A stretch of DNA of 64,000 nucleotides from an uncultured Cedecea sp. (GCF_947498825.1 NZ_CANMLV010000014.1:62001-126000); one strand, 5' to 3'; positions 17,896 to 27,676 are shown, counted from the first letter of the stretch. Translations and numbers: made by a program. The notes: a model not told the origin generated them from the sequence alone.

Positions 17896-18022
17896 TATAC
17901 TCAAAATAATTCGAGTTGCTTGTAGGCGCGAAGTGAGGCCCGTCGATGAGCATAGATAAACTCTGTGATTCGGCGGGCTGGACGCAGGCAACACCCAGGC
18001 AACTTGAAGTATGACGGGTATA
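17896..18022. repeat. Full TATACCC-type palindromic repeat, copy 1
   Basis: A 127-bp element. The left end TATACTCAAAATAATTCGAG + TTGC and the right end (reverse complement TATACCCGTCATACTTCAAG + TTGC) form imperfect terminal inverted repeats, and the centre (CCCGTCGATGAG ... CGGCGGG) folds on itself. It is the most complete copy in the window. Confidence 0.85.
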
Positions 18023-18135
18023 TCTCCTGAATAATTCGGGTTGTATGCGAGTAGCGGAAGAGCGAATTGATAAGTACAGACAAATTATGTGATTCAACGC
18101 GCAATTTTGAGATAACTTGAATTATGACAGGTATA
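18020..18135. repeat. Diverged tandem copy 2 of the same repeat
   Basis: It abuts copy 1 and keeps the order of parts: ATAATTCGGGTTG at the left, TGTGATTC in the middle, ATAACTTGAATTATGACAGG and TATA at the right. It is much more diverged than copy 1, so it is probably older. Confidence 0.75.
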
Positions 18136-18163
18136 AATATGCCTGCTAACGGACCGCTCCGGA

Positions 18164-18358
18164 ATGAACGATATCAAACATCTTAGTACTCAAGAAACCG
18201 ACGGTTCATTCACAAATGAGAGTGACCTGAACACTTTAAGCTTAGCATTCTCCCTGCAACACATTGATTATATTGATATCGGTCAACAAGAACAATTCAT
18301 AGCCGCAATACAACGCTGGCCTCTCTTGTCTGAGCTCATGCAGGACCAGGGAGTCTAG
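18164..18358 (+). CDS. bcsR: BcsR, small cellulose-complex subunit
   Basis: 64 residues, as in the E. coli BcsR (YhjR, 62 residues), with the conserved tail SLQHIDYIDIGQQEQ ... RWPLLSEL. BcsR partners BcsQ in the inner-membrane cellulose synthase complex. Only a weak CCGGA ribosome site precedes ATG. First gene of bcsRQABC; the stop is 3 bp from bcsQ. Confidence 0.9.
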   Translation: MNDIKHLSTQETDGSFTNESDLNTLSLAFSLQHIDYIDIGQQEQFIAAIQRWPLLSELMQDQGV

Positions 18359-18361
18359 CGA

Positions 18362-19096
18362 GTGGCCATTATTGGATTACAGGGAATACGCGGTGGTACA
18401 GGTGCGACATCCATTACTGCAGCCCTTGCCTGGGCATTACACCAGTTAGGTGAGTCAGTGTTGGTTATTGATGCTTCTTCCGACAATATGCTGCGTCTTT
18501 TTTTTAATATTGCGCTTAATCGTCCAGAAGGATGGGCTCGTGCAACGCTGGATAATCAGAACTGGCAGGAAAGCGCCTGGAGATACGCCCCTTCTCTCGA
18601 TATATTACCTTTTGGCTCGCTCAGTGAACGCGAAACAGAGTCACTCTTTTCCGATCCAACCCTGTGCAATAAGTTTAATCAGTACTTAACGCTCCTTAAA
18701 GACAGCCAGCGCTATAAATGGATTTTAGTCGATCTCCCGTTCCTTTCAACCGGCATGGCAACCGACTGGTTAGCGCAGCTTGACAGCAGGATCCGTGTTG
18801 CCCGGCCTGATGCCAACTGCCATATTCGTCTCTGTCAGCAACCTGTAGACTCGCAGAGTTTTCTGTTAGTGAATGGTCTACAAGTTGCCAGTAAATTACA
18901 AAATGATATCTATCAAGTCTGGTGCCATACCCAGTCAACACTCATTCCTGTGGCTTTTCATGCCGATGAAGCTATGGCCGAATCCTGTGCGATGAAAAAG
19001 CCAGTTGGTGAATACAGTCCCCATGCCTTGATAGCAGAAGAAGTGATAACCCTTGCAAACTGGTGTTTGATTAATCTGGCAGGCCAGCGCGTATGA
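18362..19096 (+). CDS. bcsQ: BcsQ, MinD-like ATPase of cellulose secretion
   Basis: 244 residues from a GTG start. The N-terminus is MAIIGLQGIRGGTGATSITA: the deviant Walker A reads GGTGATS in place of GGVGTTT of E. coli BcsQ. The ILVDLPF stretch near residue 121 is the Walker B region and the C-terminus keeps MAESCAMKKPVGEYSPHALIAEE. BcsQ localises the synthase at the pole and is needed for cellulose synthesis. It overlaps bcsA by 4 bp. The gene is intact here, unlike the interrupted copy in E. coli K-12. Confidence 0.93.
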   Translation: MAIIGLQGIRGGTGATSITAALAWALHQLGESVLVIDASSDNMLRLFFNIALNRPEGWARATLDNQNWQESAWRYAPSLDILPFGSLSERETESLFSDPTLCNKFNQYLTLLKDSQRYKWILVDLPFLSTGMATDWLAQLDSRIRVARPDANCHIRLCQQPVDSQSFLLVNGLQVASKLQNDIYQVWCHTQSTLIPVAFHADEAMAESCAMKKPVGEYSPHALIAEEVITLANWCLINLAGQRV

Positions 19097-21708
19097 GAGC
19101 TTTTCGTCCTGAACTCTCGCCTTCTTCTGTCGGTCCTCAGCTTGCGGCCCATTATAAAATCTATCGCTACCACCAGGTTTCGGTACTGAGCGCCCTCTCA
19201 GGCTGTTTCTGGGTATTGATGGCATGGTGTTTCCTGCCGCTGGAAAATCAACCCTGGCAGAACATTCGTCGCCATCGCCATTATCTTTATCCGCATATTG
19301 ATCCCTCCCGCCCGCGGCCGTTGGATATTTTGCGTTATGCCATTCAAAGCCTGTGGCTGTTGATAACTAAAACGCCCTCGAAAATGGACTGGAACTTCGC
19401 ATTCATTCACCATGCGATACGACTGCACCAGCGGATTATTGCAGCCTACGATAAATTGTTTATGCGTTTAAGCGCACGGGCTGTCACGCTAAAAGATGAG
19501 ACTGACTCACAGCAGAAAACGGCGCATTCCACTCTACGCCGGATAGCGATTGGAACACTATCCGGCATTGCTATGATGGTCGCGGTTATCTGTATTACTC
19601 AGCCATTCAGCCCCGCAGCCCAATTCGTTTTTTGGTTGATACTCTGGGGTGTCGCTTTACTGGTTCAACGCCTGCCCGGGCGATTCCCTTCTATGATGTT
19701 GATTGTTCTCTCTCTGCTCGTTTCCTGTCGCTATATGTGGTGGCGGTATACTGAAACACTGAACTGGAACGATCCGCTGAGTCTGATTTGTGGTCTGACG
19801 TTACTGTTTGCAGAAACTTATGCATGGATAGTGCTGGTTCTCGGTTATCTTCAAGTCATATGGCCACTTAACCGCCAGCCAGTCCCGATGCCAGCCGATC
19901 TCAGCCAATGGCCAACTGTCGATATTTTTGTACCGACTTATAACGAAGACCTGCATGTTGTTAAAGGTACTATCTACGCTTCGCTGGGTATCGACTGGCC
20001 ACAAGACAAGATCAATATCTGGATTCTGGACGATGGCGGCAGAGCTGAATTCCGAGAATTTGCAGAATCGCTAGGTATTCACTATATCGCCCGACCCACC
20101 CATGAACATGCAAAGGCGGGTAATATCAACAATGCCCTGAAATATGCCAAAGGTGAGTTTGTCGCTATTTTTGACTGTGACCACATCCCTACCCGTTCAT
20201 TTTTGCAACTCACTATGGGTTGGTTCCTTAAAGAAAAACAGCTGGCGATGATGCAAACTCCGCATCACTTCTTCTCACCGGACCCCTTTGAAAGAAACCT
20301 TAAGCAGTTCCGCAAAACCCCCAATGAAGGGACTTTGTTCTACGGGCTGGTACAGAATGGTAACGATATGTGGGACGCCACTTTCTTCTGTGGATCCTGC
20401 GCGGTCATTCGTCGCGGCCCGTTGGATGAAGTTGGCGGTATCGCCGTAGAAACCGTGACTGAAGATGCGCATACGTCCCTGCGTCTTCACCGTCAGGGCT
20501 ATACCTCTGCTTACTTGCGTATTCCTCAGGCAGCCGGGCTGGCAACCGAAAGTCTGTCTGCGCATATTGGTCAGCGTATTCGCTGGGCGCGTGGCATGGT
20601 GCAAATATTCAGACTGGATAACCCCATGTTTGGCAAAGGACTAAAGCTGATGCAGCGCCTTTGTTATACCAATGCAATGCTCCATTTTATGTCTGGTCTG
20701 CCAAGAATGATCTTCCTGGTCGCCCCTCTCGCTTTCCTGTTGATGCATGCGTATATCATTTATGCTCCGGCTGTGATGATAGTCCTGTTTGTTCTGCCAC
20801 ATATGATTCACGCCAGCCTGACCAACTCCAGAGTTCAGGGTAAATATCGTCACTCTTTCTGGAGTGAAATCTATGAAACGGTGCTGGCCTGGTATATTGC
20901 CAAACCGACACTGGTGGCCTTATTTAACCCACATAAAGGAAAATTCAACGTTACGGCAAAAGGGGGGCTGGTCGAGAATGAATACGTTGACTGGCTGATT
21001 ACTCGCCCCTACATGATTTTAGTGCTGCTGAATCTGTCTGGCCTGCTGTTTGGTGTTTGGCGCTTTGTCTGTGGTCCGGAAGATGAAATTTCAACGGTCA
21101 TCATCAGTATGATTTGGGTGATGTATAACCTGATTATTCTGGGAGGCGCAATCGCGGTTTCGATAGAAAGTAAACAGCTCAGACGCGCCCATCGTGTTGA
21201 AATCTCTCTGCCTGCTGCGATTAAACTTTCCAGCGGACATCTGTTCCCTTGCACTCTGTCTGATTATGCCAACAGCGGTGTTGGGATCACACTACATGCT
21301 GCGCATAACTTACGTAGTCACCAGCAGATAGTCTTGCTGCTTAAAAGGGGGACAAAAGAGTATGCCTTCCCGGCGAGCATAATGCGGATCAGAGGCAATC
21401 AAGTCGGATTACAGTTAGAAGAGATGACCCCGCGTCAGAATATCGATTTTATGCAATGCACCTTTGCCCGCGCGGACACCTGGGCGCTATGGCAAAAAGA
21501 TTATCCAGAAGACAAGCCACTGAAGAATTTGTTTTTTATATTTAAACTTGGCTTCAGAGGTTACCGTCAGTTAACTGATTTTGCTCCCGACTCAGTAAAA
21601 TATCTGTTACGGCTCAGCGCTCAGTTAATCAGCTGGCTCTATTCATTTGTTCCACACAAGCCGGCGGCTCAACAACCACCAGCAGAATCCACATTGGCCC
21701 AACCTTGA
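19093..21708 (+). CDS. bcsA: Cellulose synthase catalytic subunit BcsA
   Basis: 871 residues (E. coli 872). GT2 motifs are complete: DDGG (about residue 312), DCD (361), TED (456) and QRIRW (494). Membrane helices flank the glycosyltransferase on both sides. The C-terminal PilZ domain has the c-di-GMP motif RRAHR at residue 697 followed by SDYANSGVGI. It polymerises UDP-glucose into beta-1,4-glucan and passes it through the inner membrane when c-di-GMP binds. bcsB follows after 10 bp. Confidence 0.97.
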   Translation: MRAFRPELSPSSVGPQLAAHYKIYRYHQVSVLSALSGCFWVLMAWCFLPLENQPWQNIRRHRHYLYPHIDPSRPRPLDILRYAIQSLWLLITKTPSKMDWNFAFIHHAIRLHQRIIAAYDKLFMRLSARAVTLKDETDSQQKTAHSTLRRIAIGTLSGIAMMVAVICITQPFSPAAQFVFWLILWGVALLVQRLPGRFPSMMLIVLSLLVSCRYMWWRYTETLNWNDPLSLICGLTLLFAETYAWIVLVLGYLQVIWPLNRQPVPMPADLSQWPTVDIFVPTYNEDLHVVKGTIYASLGIDWPQDKINIWILDDGGRAEFREFAESLGIHYIARPTHEHAKAGNINNALKYAKGEFVAIFDCDHIPTRSFLQLTMGWFLKEKQLAMMQTPHHFFSPDPFERNLKQFRKTPNEGTLFYGLVQNGNDMWDATFFCGSCAVIRRGPLDEVGGIAVETVTEDAHTSLRLHRQGYTSAYLRIPQAAGLATESLSAHIGQRIRWARGMVQIFRLDNPMFGKGLKLMQRLCYTNAMLHFMSGLPRMIFLVAPLAFLLMHAYIIYAPAVMIVLFVLPHMIHASLTNSRVQGKYRHSFWSEIYETVLAWYIAKPTLVALFNPHKGKFNVTAKGGLVENEYVDWLITRPYMILVLLNLSGLLFGVWRFVCGPEDEISTVIISMIWVMYNLIILGGAIAVSIESKQLRRAHRVEISLPAAIKLSSGHLFPCTLSDYANSGVGITLHAAHNLRSHQQIVLLLKRGTKEYAFPASIMRIRGNQVGLQLEEMTPRQNIDFMQCTFARADTWALWQKDYPEDKPLKNLFFIFKLGFRGYRQLTDFAPDSVKYLLRLSAQLISWLYSFVPHKPAAQQPPAESTLAQP

Positions 21709-21718
21709 TGATAATGTG

Positions 21719-24037
21719 ATGAAAAGAAAAATATTTTGGCTTTGCGCAATTGCCGCCAGCATTTATGCCTCTCCATTCGCATCGGCAAACACGCTCGATA
21801 ATGCTAATGATGAAGCAGCGCTTTCTCTCGCGCCTGTAGCATTATCTTCATCGGCGGGAACTCAGGCAGTTCAAGGTAATGAGCCAGTTATCATGGAACA
21901 AGCGCCATCGCGGAATGTGACATTAAGCTTTGCGCAGATAGCACCAGCACCTGGTAGTATCTCCCTGAAGGGCATTATTCCTGATGCAAAAGTCACCTTT
22001 GATACGCGCCGTGATGAGGTCGTCTCCAAAGCGGTACTTAATCTTGAGTACACGCCATCGCCAGCCCTACTGCCAGTACAGTCTCAGCTAAAAGTCTTTC
22101 TTAATGATGAATTGATGGGTGTCCTGCCGGTAACAAAAGAACAGTTAGGTCAAAAAACTGTCGCCCGGATGCCAATTGACCCTCGTTATGTTGCTGATTT
22201 CAATACCATACGTCTTGAGTTTCTCGGGCACTACCGGGATATTTGTGAAAATCCAACCAACAATGCTCTGTGGCTCGATATCGGACGTAACAGCTCGCTG
22301 GATTTAAACTATCAAAGTCTGTTGCTCAAAAACGATCTGTCCTATTTCCCGGAACCTTTCTTTGATGCACATGACAACAGAGCGCTTAACCTGCCGATGG
22401 TTTTTCCCCGTACGCCAAGTCTGAAACAACAGGAAGCCGCAGGTATCATCGCCTCCTGGTTCGGCACCAAAACGCAATGGCGTGGCCAGAAATTCCCTGT
22501 TCTGTACAACAGTCTGCCAAAAAATAACGCCATTGTGTTTGCCACAAATGAAAACCGTCCAGATTTTCTCAGAAACTATCCAACGGTGACGAAGCCAACC
22601 ATCGAGATGATCGGTCATCCACAGGATCCGTATATTAAGTTATTGGTAGTATTCGGGCGTGACGATAACGACTTGGTACAGGCGGCAAAAGGAATTGCAC
22701 AAGGCAATCTGTTGTTCCGTGGCAGCAGCGTCACGGTTGATGAGGTCAAAACCATCGTTCCTCGTCAACCCTATGATGCGCCAAACTGGGTGCCAACAGA
22801 CAGACCTGTCACTCTGGGTGAGTTAAAAACCTATCCTCAGCAGCTTCAGTCAACGGGAATCGTCCCCAGACCTCTCAGTATTAACATGAATCTGCCTCCG
22901 GATCTGTTTATAGCCCGTAGTGACGGTATCGATTTAGATCTCAAATACCGTTATACCGCGCCCGTTGCAGAAGACAGCTCTCGCCTGGCCATTAGCCTGA
23001 ATGAGCAATTTATTCAGTCTATTAATTTGACGCCGAAAGAGACAGGTAATCAGTTATTACGCTTGCCGGTAATACAGGGCCTGCTGGATGATAAAACCGA
23101 TATCACTATCCCGGCCTTACAATTGGGTGCACGTAATCAGCTCGTTTTTGACTTCTCCTATATGAATCCGATGCCAGGGGGAACACTCGAGAACTGTATT
23201 ACCTATCAGCCAGTGCCTAATCACGTCGTGATTGAAGATAGCTCAACCCTTAATTTCTCGAGCTATTACCATTTTATTGCCATGCCCGATTTGCGTGTGT
23301 TTGCTAACTCAGGCTTCCCCTTCAGTCGTATGGCCGATCTGTCACAAACGCTGATTGTTGTCAGTCAAAACCCACCGCCAGGTCAGGTGACAACGCTGCT
23401 GGATACGCTGGGAATGGTAGGCGCCCAAACAGGTTTCCCCGCCTTGAATTTGTCCATCACCGATGACGGACAATCAATTCAGGATAAAGATGCCGATATT
23501 ATGATTATCGGCTCTATTCCACCTGAGCTGAAAGATGATAAGCAGATAGCCTTACTGGTCAATGCAACAGAAAGCTGGGTCAGAACCCCTCTGCGTCAGA
23601 CTCCGTTATTAAATGGGCAACCAAGCCCTGAAGATAGCAAAGCGGAAATACAGACAACGATTTCCTCCAGTGGCCCCATGGCTGCGATACTGGGCTTCCA
23701 GTCACCTTATAACAGCCAAAGAAGTGTTCTGGCATTGCTGGCCGATAGCCCACGTGGTAATGAGTTATTGAACGAGGCAATGGGTGACAGTGGAAAACGT
23801 GCCTTTATTGGCGGTTCAGTAACCATTATTCGTGACTCTGGCGTCAATGCTCTGCGTGTCGGGGATATCTACTATGTCGGCCATTTACCTTGGTATGAGC
23901 GAATCTGGTTTGCGCTAGCAAAGCATCCGATTATTTTGAGCATCTTAGCGGTCGTAACCATGATCCTGCTGGGTTGGATATTGTGGCGTGTTCTGCATAT
24001 TCTTAGTCGCCGTCGCCTGACGACAGGTGATAAATAG
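21719..24037 (+). CDS. bcsB: Cellulose synthase subunit BcsB
   Basis: 772 residues from the ATG at 21719, chosen because it starts a signal peptide (MKRKIFWLCAIAASIYASPF) and avoids a 61-bp overlap with bcsA that the longer frame would need. The periplasmic body alternates carbohydrate-binding and flavodoxin-like domains; a single C-terminal helix (IILSILAVVTMILLGWILW) anchors it beside BcsA. It guides the polymer through the periplasm. A strong hairpin follows before bcsC. Confidence 0.95.
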   Translation: MKRKIFWLCAIAASIYASPFASANTLDNANDEAALSLAPVALSSSAGTQAVQGNEPVIMEQAPSRNVTLSFAQIAPAPGSISLKGIIPDAKVTFDTRRDEVVSKAVLNLEYTPSPALLPVQSQLKVFLNDELMGVLPVTKEQLGQKTVARMPIDPRYVADFNTIRLEFLGHYRDICENPTNNALWLDIGRNSSLDLNYQSLLLKNDLSYFPEPFFDAHDNRALNLPMVFPRTPSLKQQEAAGIIASWFGTKTQWRGQKFPVLYNSLPKNNAIVFATNENRPDFLRNYPTVTKPTIEMIGHPQDPYIKLLVVFGRDDNDLVQAAKGIAQGNLLFRGSSVTVDEVKTIVPRQPYDAPNWVPTDRPVTLGELKTYPQQLQSTGIVPRPLSINMNLPPDLFIARSDGIDLDLKYRYTAPVAEDSSRLAISLNEQFIQSINLTPKETGNQLLRLPVIQGLLDDKTDITIPALQLGARNQLVFDFSYMNPMPGGTLENCITYQPVPNHVVIEDSSTLNFSSYYHFIAMPDLRVFANSGFPFSRMADLSQTLIVVSQNPPPGQVTTLLDTLGMVGAQTGFPALNLSITDDGQSIQDKDADIMIIGSIPPELKDDKQIALLVNATESWVRTPLRQTPLLNGQPSPEDSKAEIQTTISSSGPMAAILGFQSPYNSQRSVLALLADSPRGNELLNEAMGDSGKRAFIGGSVTIIRDSGVNALRVGDIYYVGHLPWYERIWFALAKHPIILSILAVVTMILLGWILWRVLHILSRRRLTTGDK

Positions 24038-24050
24038 ATAAGACCAGACA

Positions 24051-24085
24051 AGTAAACTCCGGTAATCTGATTATCGGAGTTTACT
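24051..24085 (+). other. 16-bp stem hairpin between bcsB and bcsC
   Basis: AGTAAACTCCG (24051-24061) pairs with CGGAGTTTACT (24075-24085); a G-T wobble and TAAT/ATTA continue the stem to 16 pairs around a three-base loop. No T tract follows, so it is more likely an mRNA stabiliser, processing site or pause than a terminator. It sits where bcsZ is found in E. coli. Confidence 0.75.
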
Positions 24086-24148
24086 GCAAAAATGCAGCCT
24101 CTGTTTTCGGGAAGCGGGAGCGTTATTCCCAACCAGGAAAAAAGAAAA

Positions 24149-27100
24149 ATGGGAAAATATTCGTTAAATATCATTACACTTTCCTGGCCAATCATCTTTG
24201 CCGTTGAGGCTCAGGCTGCGCCGGCGACGCCCACACAGCAATTACTGGAAAATTTGTATCTGGGTGAGTCTCTTAATCGCCAGGATTTAATCGATCAGAC
24301 TCTCTCCCGCTTAGTCCTGACGGATACCCATAACCCCGACGTTATTGCTGCCCGATTACGCTTATTGCTTCGACAGGGTGATAACGAAGGAGCAAAACAG
24401 CAACTGGATATATTATTTGGCATGGCTCCCGACTCCCGGGCTTATCGTGAGTCATTTCAGGCCTATCTGCTGGCCAATCCAGCGCTACGTTTACAGTTAC
24501 AACAAGCGCGATTATTCACCTCTTCAGGCAATATTCCAGCCGCGATTAACGCCTATAAGAAAATATTTTCGGGCACTGAACCCGCAGGTGATTTAGCCGT
24601 TGAATACTGGATGACGGTGGCGAAGCAACCTTCTCAGATGACACTGGCATTTAATCAACTCAACGCAATAAAGAACAAAGATCCCGGCAATATAGCGGTG
24701 CAAATGAATATCGCCCGGCTGCAATTCAATCAGGGCAAACTTCAGGAAGGTTTTAAATTACTGGAAGAAATAGCGCAGACGCCAACCGGACGTGATGACG
24801 CAGCAAAAGCATGGTATGCCCAAATAAAAGATATGCCAGTCAGTCAAGCCAGTACAGAAGCATTACAACACTTTTTAGTTCTGTTTGATAATGAAGCGAT
24901 GGTTAACCAGGCGAAGAGTACGCTGGATACCCAACAAAAACAACTCCAGGATCCCGCCTTCAGATCCAGAGCTAAAGGCCTGGATTATCTCTCCCGGGGT
25001 AATGGCGCAGCGGCAATTCCTCAGCTTCAGATAGCGTTGCGTAATAATAGCGATGACAGTGAATTAGTCGGCGCTCTGGGCCAGGCTTATTCACAGCAAA
25101 ATCAGCGGGAACTGGCGATTAAACAGTTACAAAAAGCCATTGAGATGGATCCGCAGAGTAGCAATCGGAGCAAGTGGAATAACCTGCTGGAAACCAACCG
25201 TTACTGGTTGCTGATAGCCCAAGGTGATAAGCAGCTCGAAGCGAAGCAATTCGCTGCGGCACAACAGTCATATCAAAGAGCGCTACAGATGGGCTCGCGT
25301 GATAGTTATGCGGTAAAGGGACTGGGTGATGTTGCCTTGGCGCAAAAATATTATGCCGGAGCTGAGCGCTATTATCAGCAAGCACTGCGTATCGACAAGA
25401 ATAACAGCAATGTACTGAGTTCGCTGATAAGTGTTTACTCGCAGCAGTCTGAAGAACGCGCACAAGCGTTTATTGCCAGCCTTTCCCCCGGTCAGAAAAA
25501 GCGTATCGACGGCTTACTGCGTCGTTTAGAAGACGAGGGAAGAGAGAGAAAAGTCCGTATCCTCGAACAGCTTGGCCAGTGGGCACAAGCCGCGGTTATT
25601 CAGCGCCAGCGTCTTGAAAACGATCCTGATAATGCCTGGCTCGCCTATCAACTGGCCAGTAATCTTAATTCTGCAGGTCAGCATCAGGATGCAGATAACG
25701 TTATGCGCGATATGGCGGGCAGAAGTCATCCGGATGCAGAACGGGTTTATGCTTATGCTTTGTATCTGTCAGGACATTCACGCGACAGTGAAGCCCTGAA
25801 GTATCTGAATACCTTCCCGCATGAAAAATGGAATAAAAACATTACGGATCTGGCTGCCCGTTTAAATACACAAATTGTCATCGCACAAGCGCGTCAGATG
25901 CGTGAAAAAGGCGAATTAACAGCAGCGTTTAATTTATTAGCCAATCAGCCTGCATCTGAAAACAGAGATTTGCTGCTGGGCGAGTGGGCAACAGAAGCAA
26001 ACCAGTTTGCGGTTGCTGAAGGTTATTATAAAAAAGTTCTCGGTTATTCCGCCAATAATACCGATGCCTTACTGGGTCTTGCAAAAATATCAATTGCGCA
26101 AAATAATCTGCCCGCAGCTCGCCATCAGCTACAAAAAATCATTCTCTCATCAGTACCAGAAGAGTCCAATACCAGGGTGCAAAGAGTGCTGGCCAGTCTT
26201 TGGTCGACCATTGGCGAACAAGATAAAGCCGATAAACTTTTTGCCCGGCTGGCCCAATGGGCAAAGCATCAGCCTCCTTCAATGGAAAATGCGCTGATAT
26301 TGCGAGATGCCGCGCGTTTTTATATTGCTAATGGCCAGCCACAGCTTGCAAAACAAGCCTATAAGGATGCCATGCCCGCCGCTCAGATAAGTAAAACCGC
26401 CCCCACGGATGATACAGCCTATACCCAACTCACCAGAAATAATGAACAGGATGACTGGCTCAAGAGCAGTATTCGTCGTGAAGCCGGTGACCTTTATCGC
26501 CAGCAAGATGTTAATGTCACCCTGAGCCATGAATACGGCGGCTCCAGCGGTACGCCCGGTTATTCCGATCTTAAAACTCATACCACCATGCTGCAAATTG
26601 ATGCGCCATTGAGTGATGGTCGCGTCTGGTTCAGAACCGATAAAGTCAGCATGAATGCGGGCTCCTTATCTGATAATAATGCGCCATGGGGGACTTGCCG
26701 GGAACAAGCCTGTTTCGGAGTACCCAGGCAAACGGCTAATGGTGTCAGCCTGGCAACCGGCTGGAAAAACCAAACCTGGCAGATGGATATCGGTACGACC
26801 CCACTGGGCTTTGATGTCGTCGATATCGTCGGCGGGATTAGCTACAGCGGCGATACAGGTGATGTAGGATATACCCTCAATCTGCATCGCCGTCCGATCT
26901 CTAACTCGTTACTGGCTTTTGCCGGTCAGCGGGATCCTAACACCAATACCACTTGGGGAGGCGTGAGAGCGACGGGAGTCGGCGTCAGTGCCAGTTATGA
27001 TCAAGGAGAGGAACAGGGTTTCTGGGCCAGTATTGATGCTGACTCACTGAAAGGCAAAAATGTTGAAGATAACTGGAAATTGAGCTGGATGGGCGGCTAT

Positions 27101-27616
27101 TACTACAAGCTGCTTAATGAGAGTAATCAGCGACTGACTGTCGGGGCTAACAATATGCTCTGGCACTATAACAAGGATTTAGGTGACTATTATCTTGGTC
27201 AGGGCGGCTATTTCAGTCCGCAGAAGTATATTTCATTCAGCGTGCCGGTCACTTGGCGTAAGCGTACTGAAAACTGGTCATGGGAACTGAGTACCTCAGC
27301 CTCCTGGTCCTATTCTCAGACATCGACCCATAAATTATATCCCATCGCTTCTTTGTTAAATAATGGCAATATTAGCTATCCGGAAGGATTTGACATCAAT
27401 GCCGGTACTTCCAGTAATGGTTTTGGCTATACGGCTCAGGCTTTAATCGAAAGAAGACTCAATGAAAATTGGTCTATTGGTGCGGGTATTGATTTACAGC
27501 ATGCGAAAGATTATACCCCCAGTCATGCACTGATTTATCTTCGTTACTCTCAGGCTGGCTGGCTGGGTGATTTGGATCTTCCTCCTCAGCCATTGATCCC
27601 TTACGCCAATTTCTAA
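24149..27616 (+). CDS. bcsC: Cellulose export protein BcsC
   Basis: 1155 residues (E. coli 1157). The ATG at 24149 has AGGA 12 bases upstream and begins a signal peptide ending in VEAQAAP; the frame also contains an upstream ATG at 24092. Residues about 30-760 are tetratricopeptide repeats (for example LGQAYSQQNQRELAIKQLQKAIEMDP), forming the periplasmic scaffold; the last 350 residues are the outer-membrane beta-barrel ending in YANF, with terminal aromatic residue. It carries the polymer across the outer membrane. Last gene of the operon. Confidence 0.95.
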   Translation: MGKYSLNIITLSWPIIFAVEAQAAPATPTQQLLENLYLGESLNRQDLIDQTLSRLVLTDTHNPDVIAARLRLLLRQGDNEGAKQQLDILFGMAPDSRAYRESFQAYLLANPALRLQLQQARLFTSSGNIPAAINAYKKIFSGTEPAGDLAVEYWMTVAKQPSQMTLAFNQLNAIKNKDPGNIAVQMNIARLQFNQGKLQEGFKLLEEIAQTPTGRDDAAKAWYAQIKDMPVSQASTEALQHFLVLFDNEAMVNQAKSTLDTQQKQLQDPAFRSRAKGLDYLSRGNGAAAIPQLQIALRNNSDDSELVGALGQAYSQQNQRELAIKQLQKAIEMDPQSSNRSKWNNLLETNRYWLLIAQGDKQLEAKQFAAAQQSYQRALQMGSRDSYAVKGLGDVALAQKYYAGAERYYQQALRIDKNNSNVLSSLISVYSQQSEERAQAFIASLSPGQKKRIDGLLRRLEDEGRERKVRILEQLGQWAQAAVIQRQRLENDPDNAWLAYQLASNLNSAGQHQDADNVMRDMAGRSHPDAERVYAYALYLSGHSRDSEALKYLNTFPHEKWNKNITDLAARLNTQIVIAQARQMREKGELTAAFNLLANQPASENRDLLLGEWATEANQFAVAEGYYKKVLGYSANNTDALLGLAKISIAQNNLPAARHQLQKIILSSVPEESNTRVQRVLASLWSTIGEQDKADKLFARLAQWAKHQPPSMENALILRDAARFYIANGQPQLAKQAYKDAMPAAQISKTAPTDDTAYTQLTRNNEQDDWLKSSIRREAGDLYRQQDVNVTLSHEYGGSSGTPGYSDLKTHTTMLQIDAPLSDGRVWFRTDKVSMNAGSLSDNNAPWGTCREQACFGVPRQTANGVSLATGWKNQTWQMDIGTTPLGFDVVDIVGGISYSGDTGDVGYTLNLHRRPISNSLLAFAGQRDPNTNTTWGGVRATGVGVSASYDQGEEQGFWASIDADSLKGKNVEDNWKLSWMGGYYYKLLNESNQRLTVGANNMLWHYNKDLGDYYLGQGGYFSPQKYISFSVPVTWRKRTENWSWELSTSASWSYSQTSTHKLYPIASLLNNGNISYPEGFDINAGTSSNGFGYTAQALIERRLNENWSIGAGIDLQHAKDYTPSHALIYLRYSQAGWLGDLDLPPQPLIPYANF

Positions 27617-27631
27617 TTACTTCAAATAGAG

Positions 27632-27659
27632 TCCCGGTATGAAAATATTCATACCGGGG
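27632..27659. terminator. Hairpin between bcsC and the convergent small gene
   Basis: TCCCGGTATGAA pairs perfectly with TTCATACCGGGA (12 bp, four-base loop). It lacks a clear T tract on either side but separates two convergent genes, so a bidirectional terminator role is likely. Confidence 0.6.
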
Positions 27660-27676
27660 AGCGTGATCGTCGCTGA

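Larger units (their letters stand above)
17696..18163. promoter_or_regulatory. bcsE / bcsR divergent control region
   Basis: The two cellulose operons diverge here and their promoters must lie within. About half (17896-18135) is occupied by two tandem palindromic repeats, the second ending only 28 bp before bcsR. The rest is AT-rich, with the palindrome AAAAAAGCTTTTT near 17728-17740. I could not pick a firm -35/-10 pair for either side. Confidence 0.5.

Noticed and set aside
20275-20604. Antisense frame of 109 codons inside bcsA
   Set aside because: Complement of a strongly conserved gene; no domain and no start signals. The same applies to antisense frames at 22304-22618, 25119-25463 and 26279-26596.
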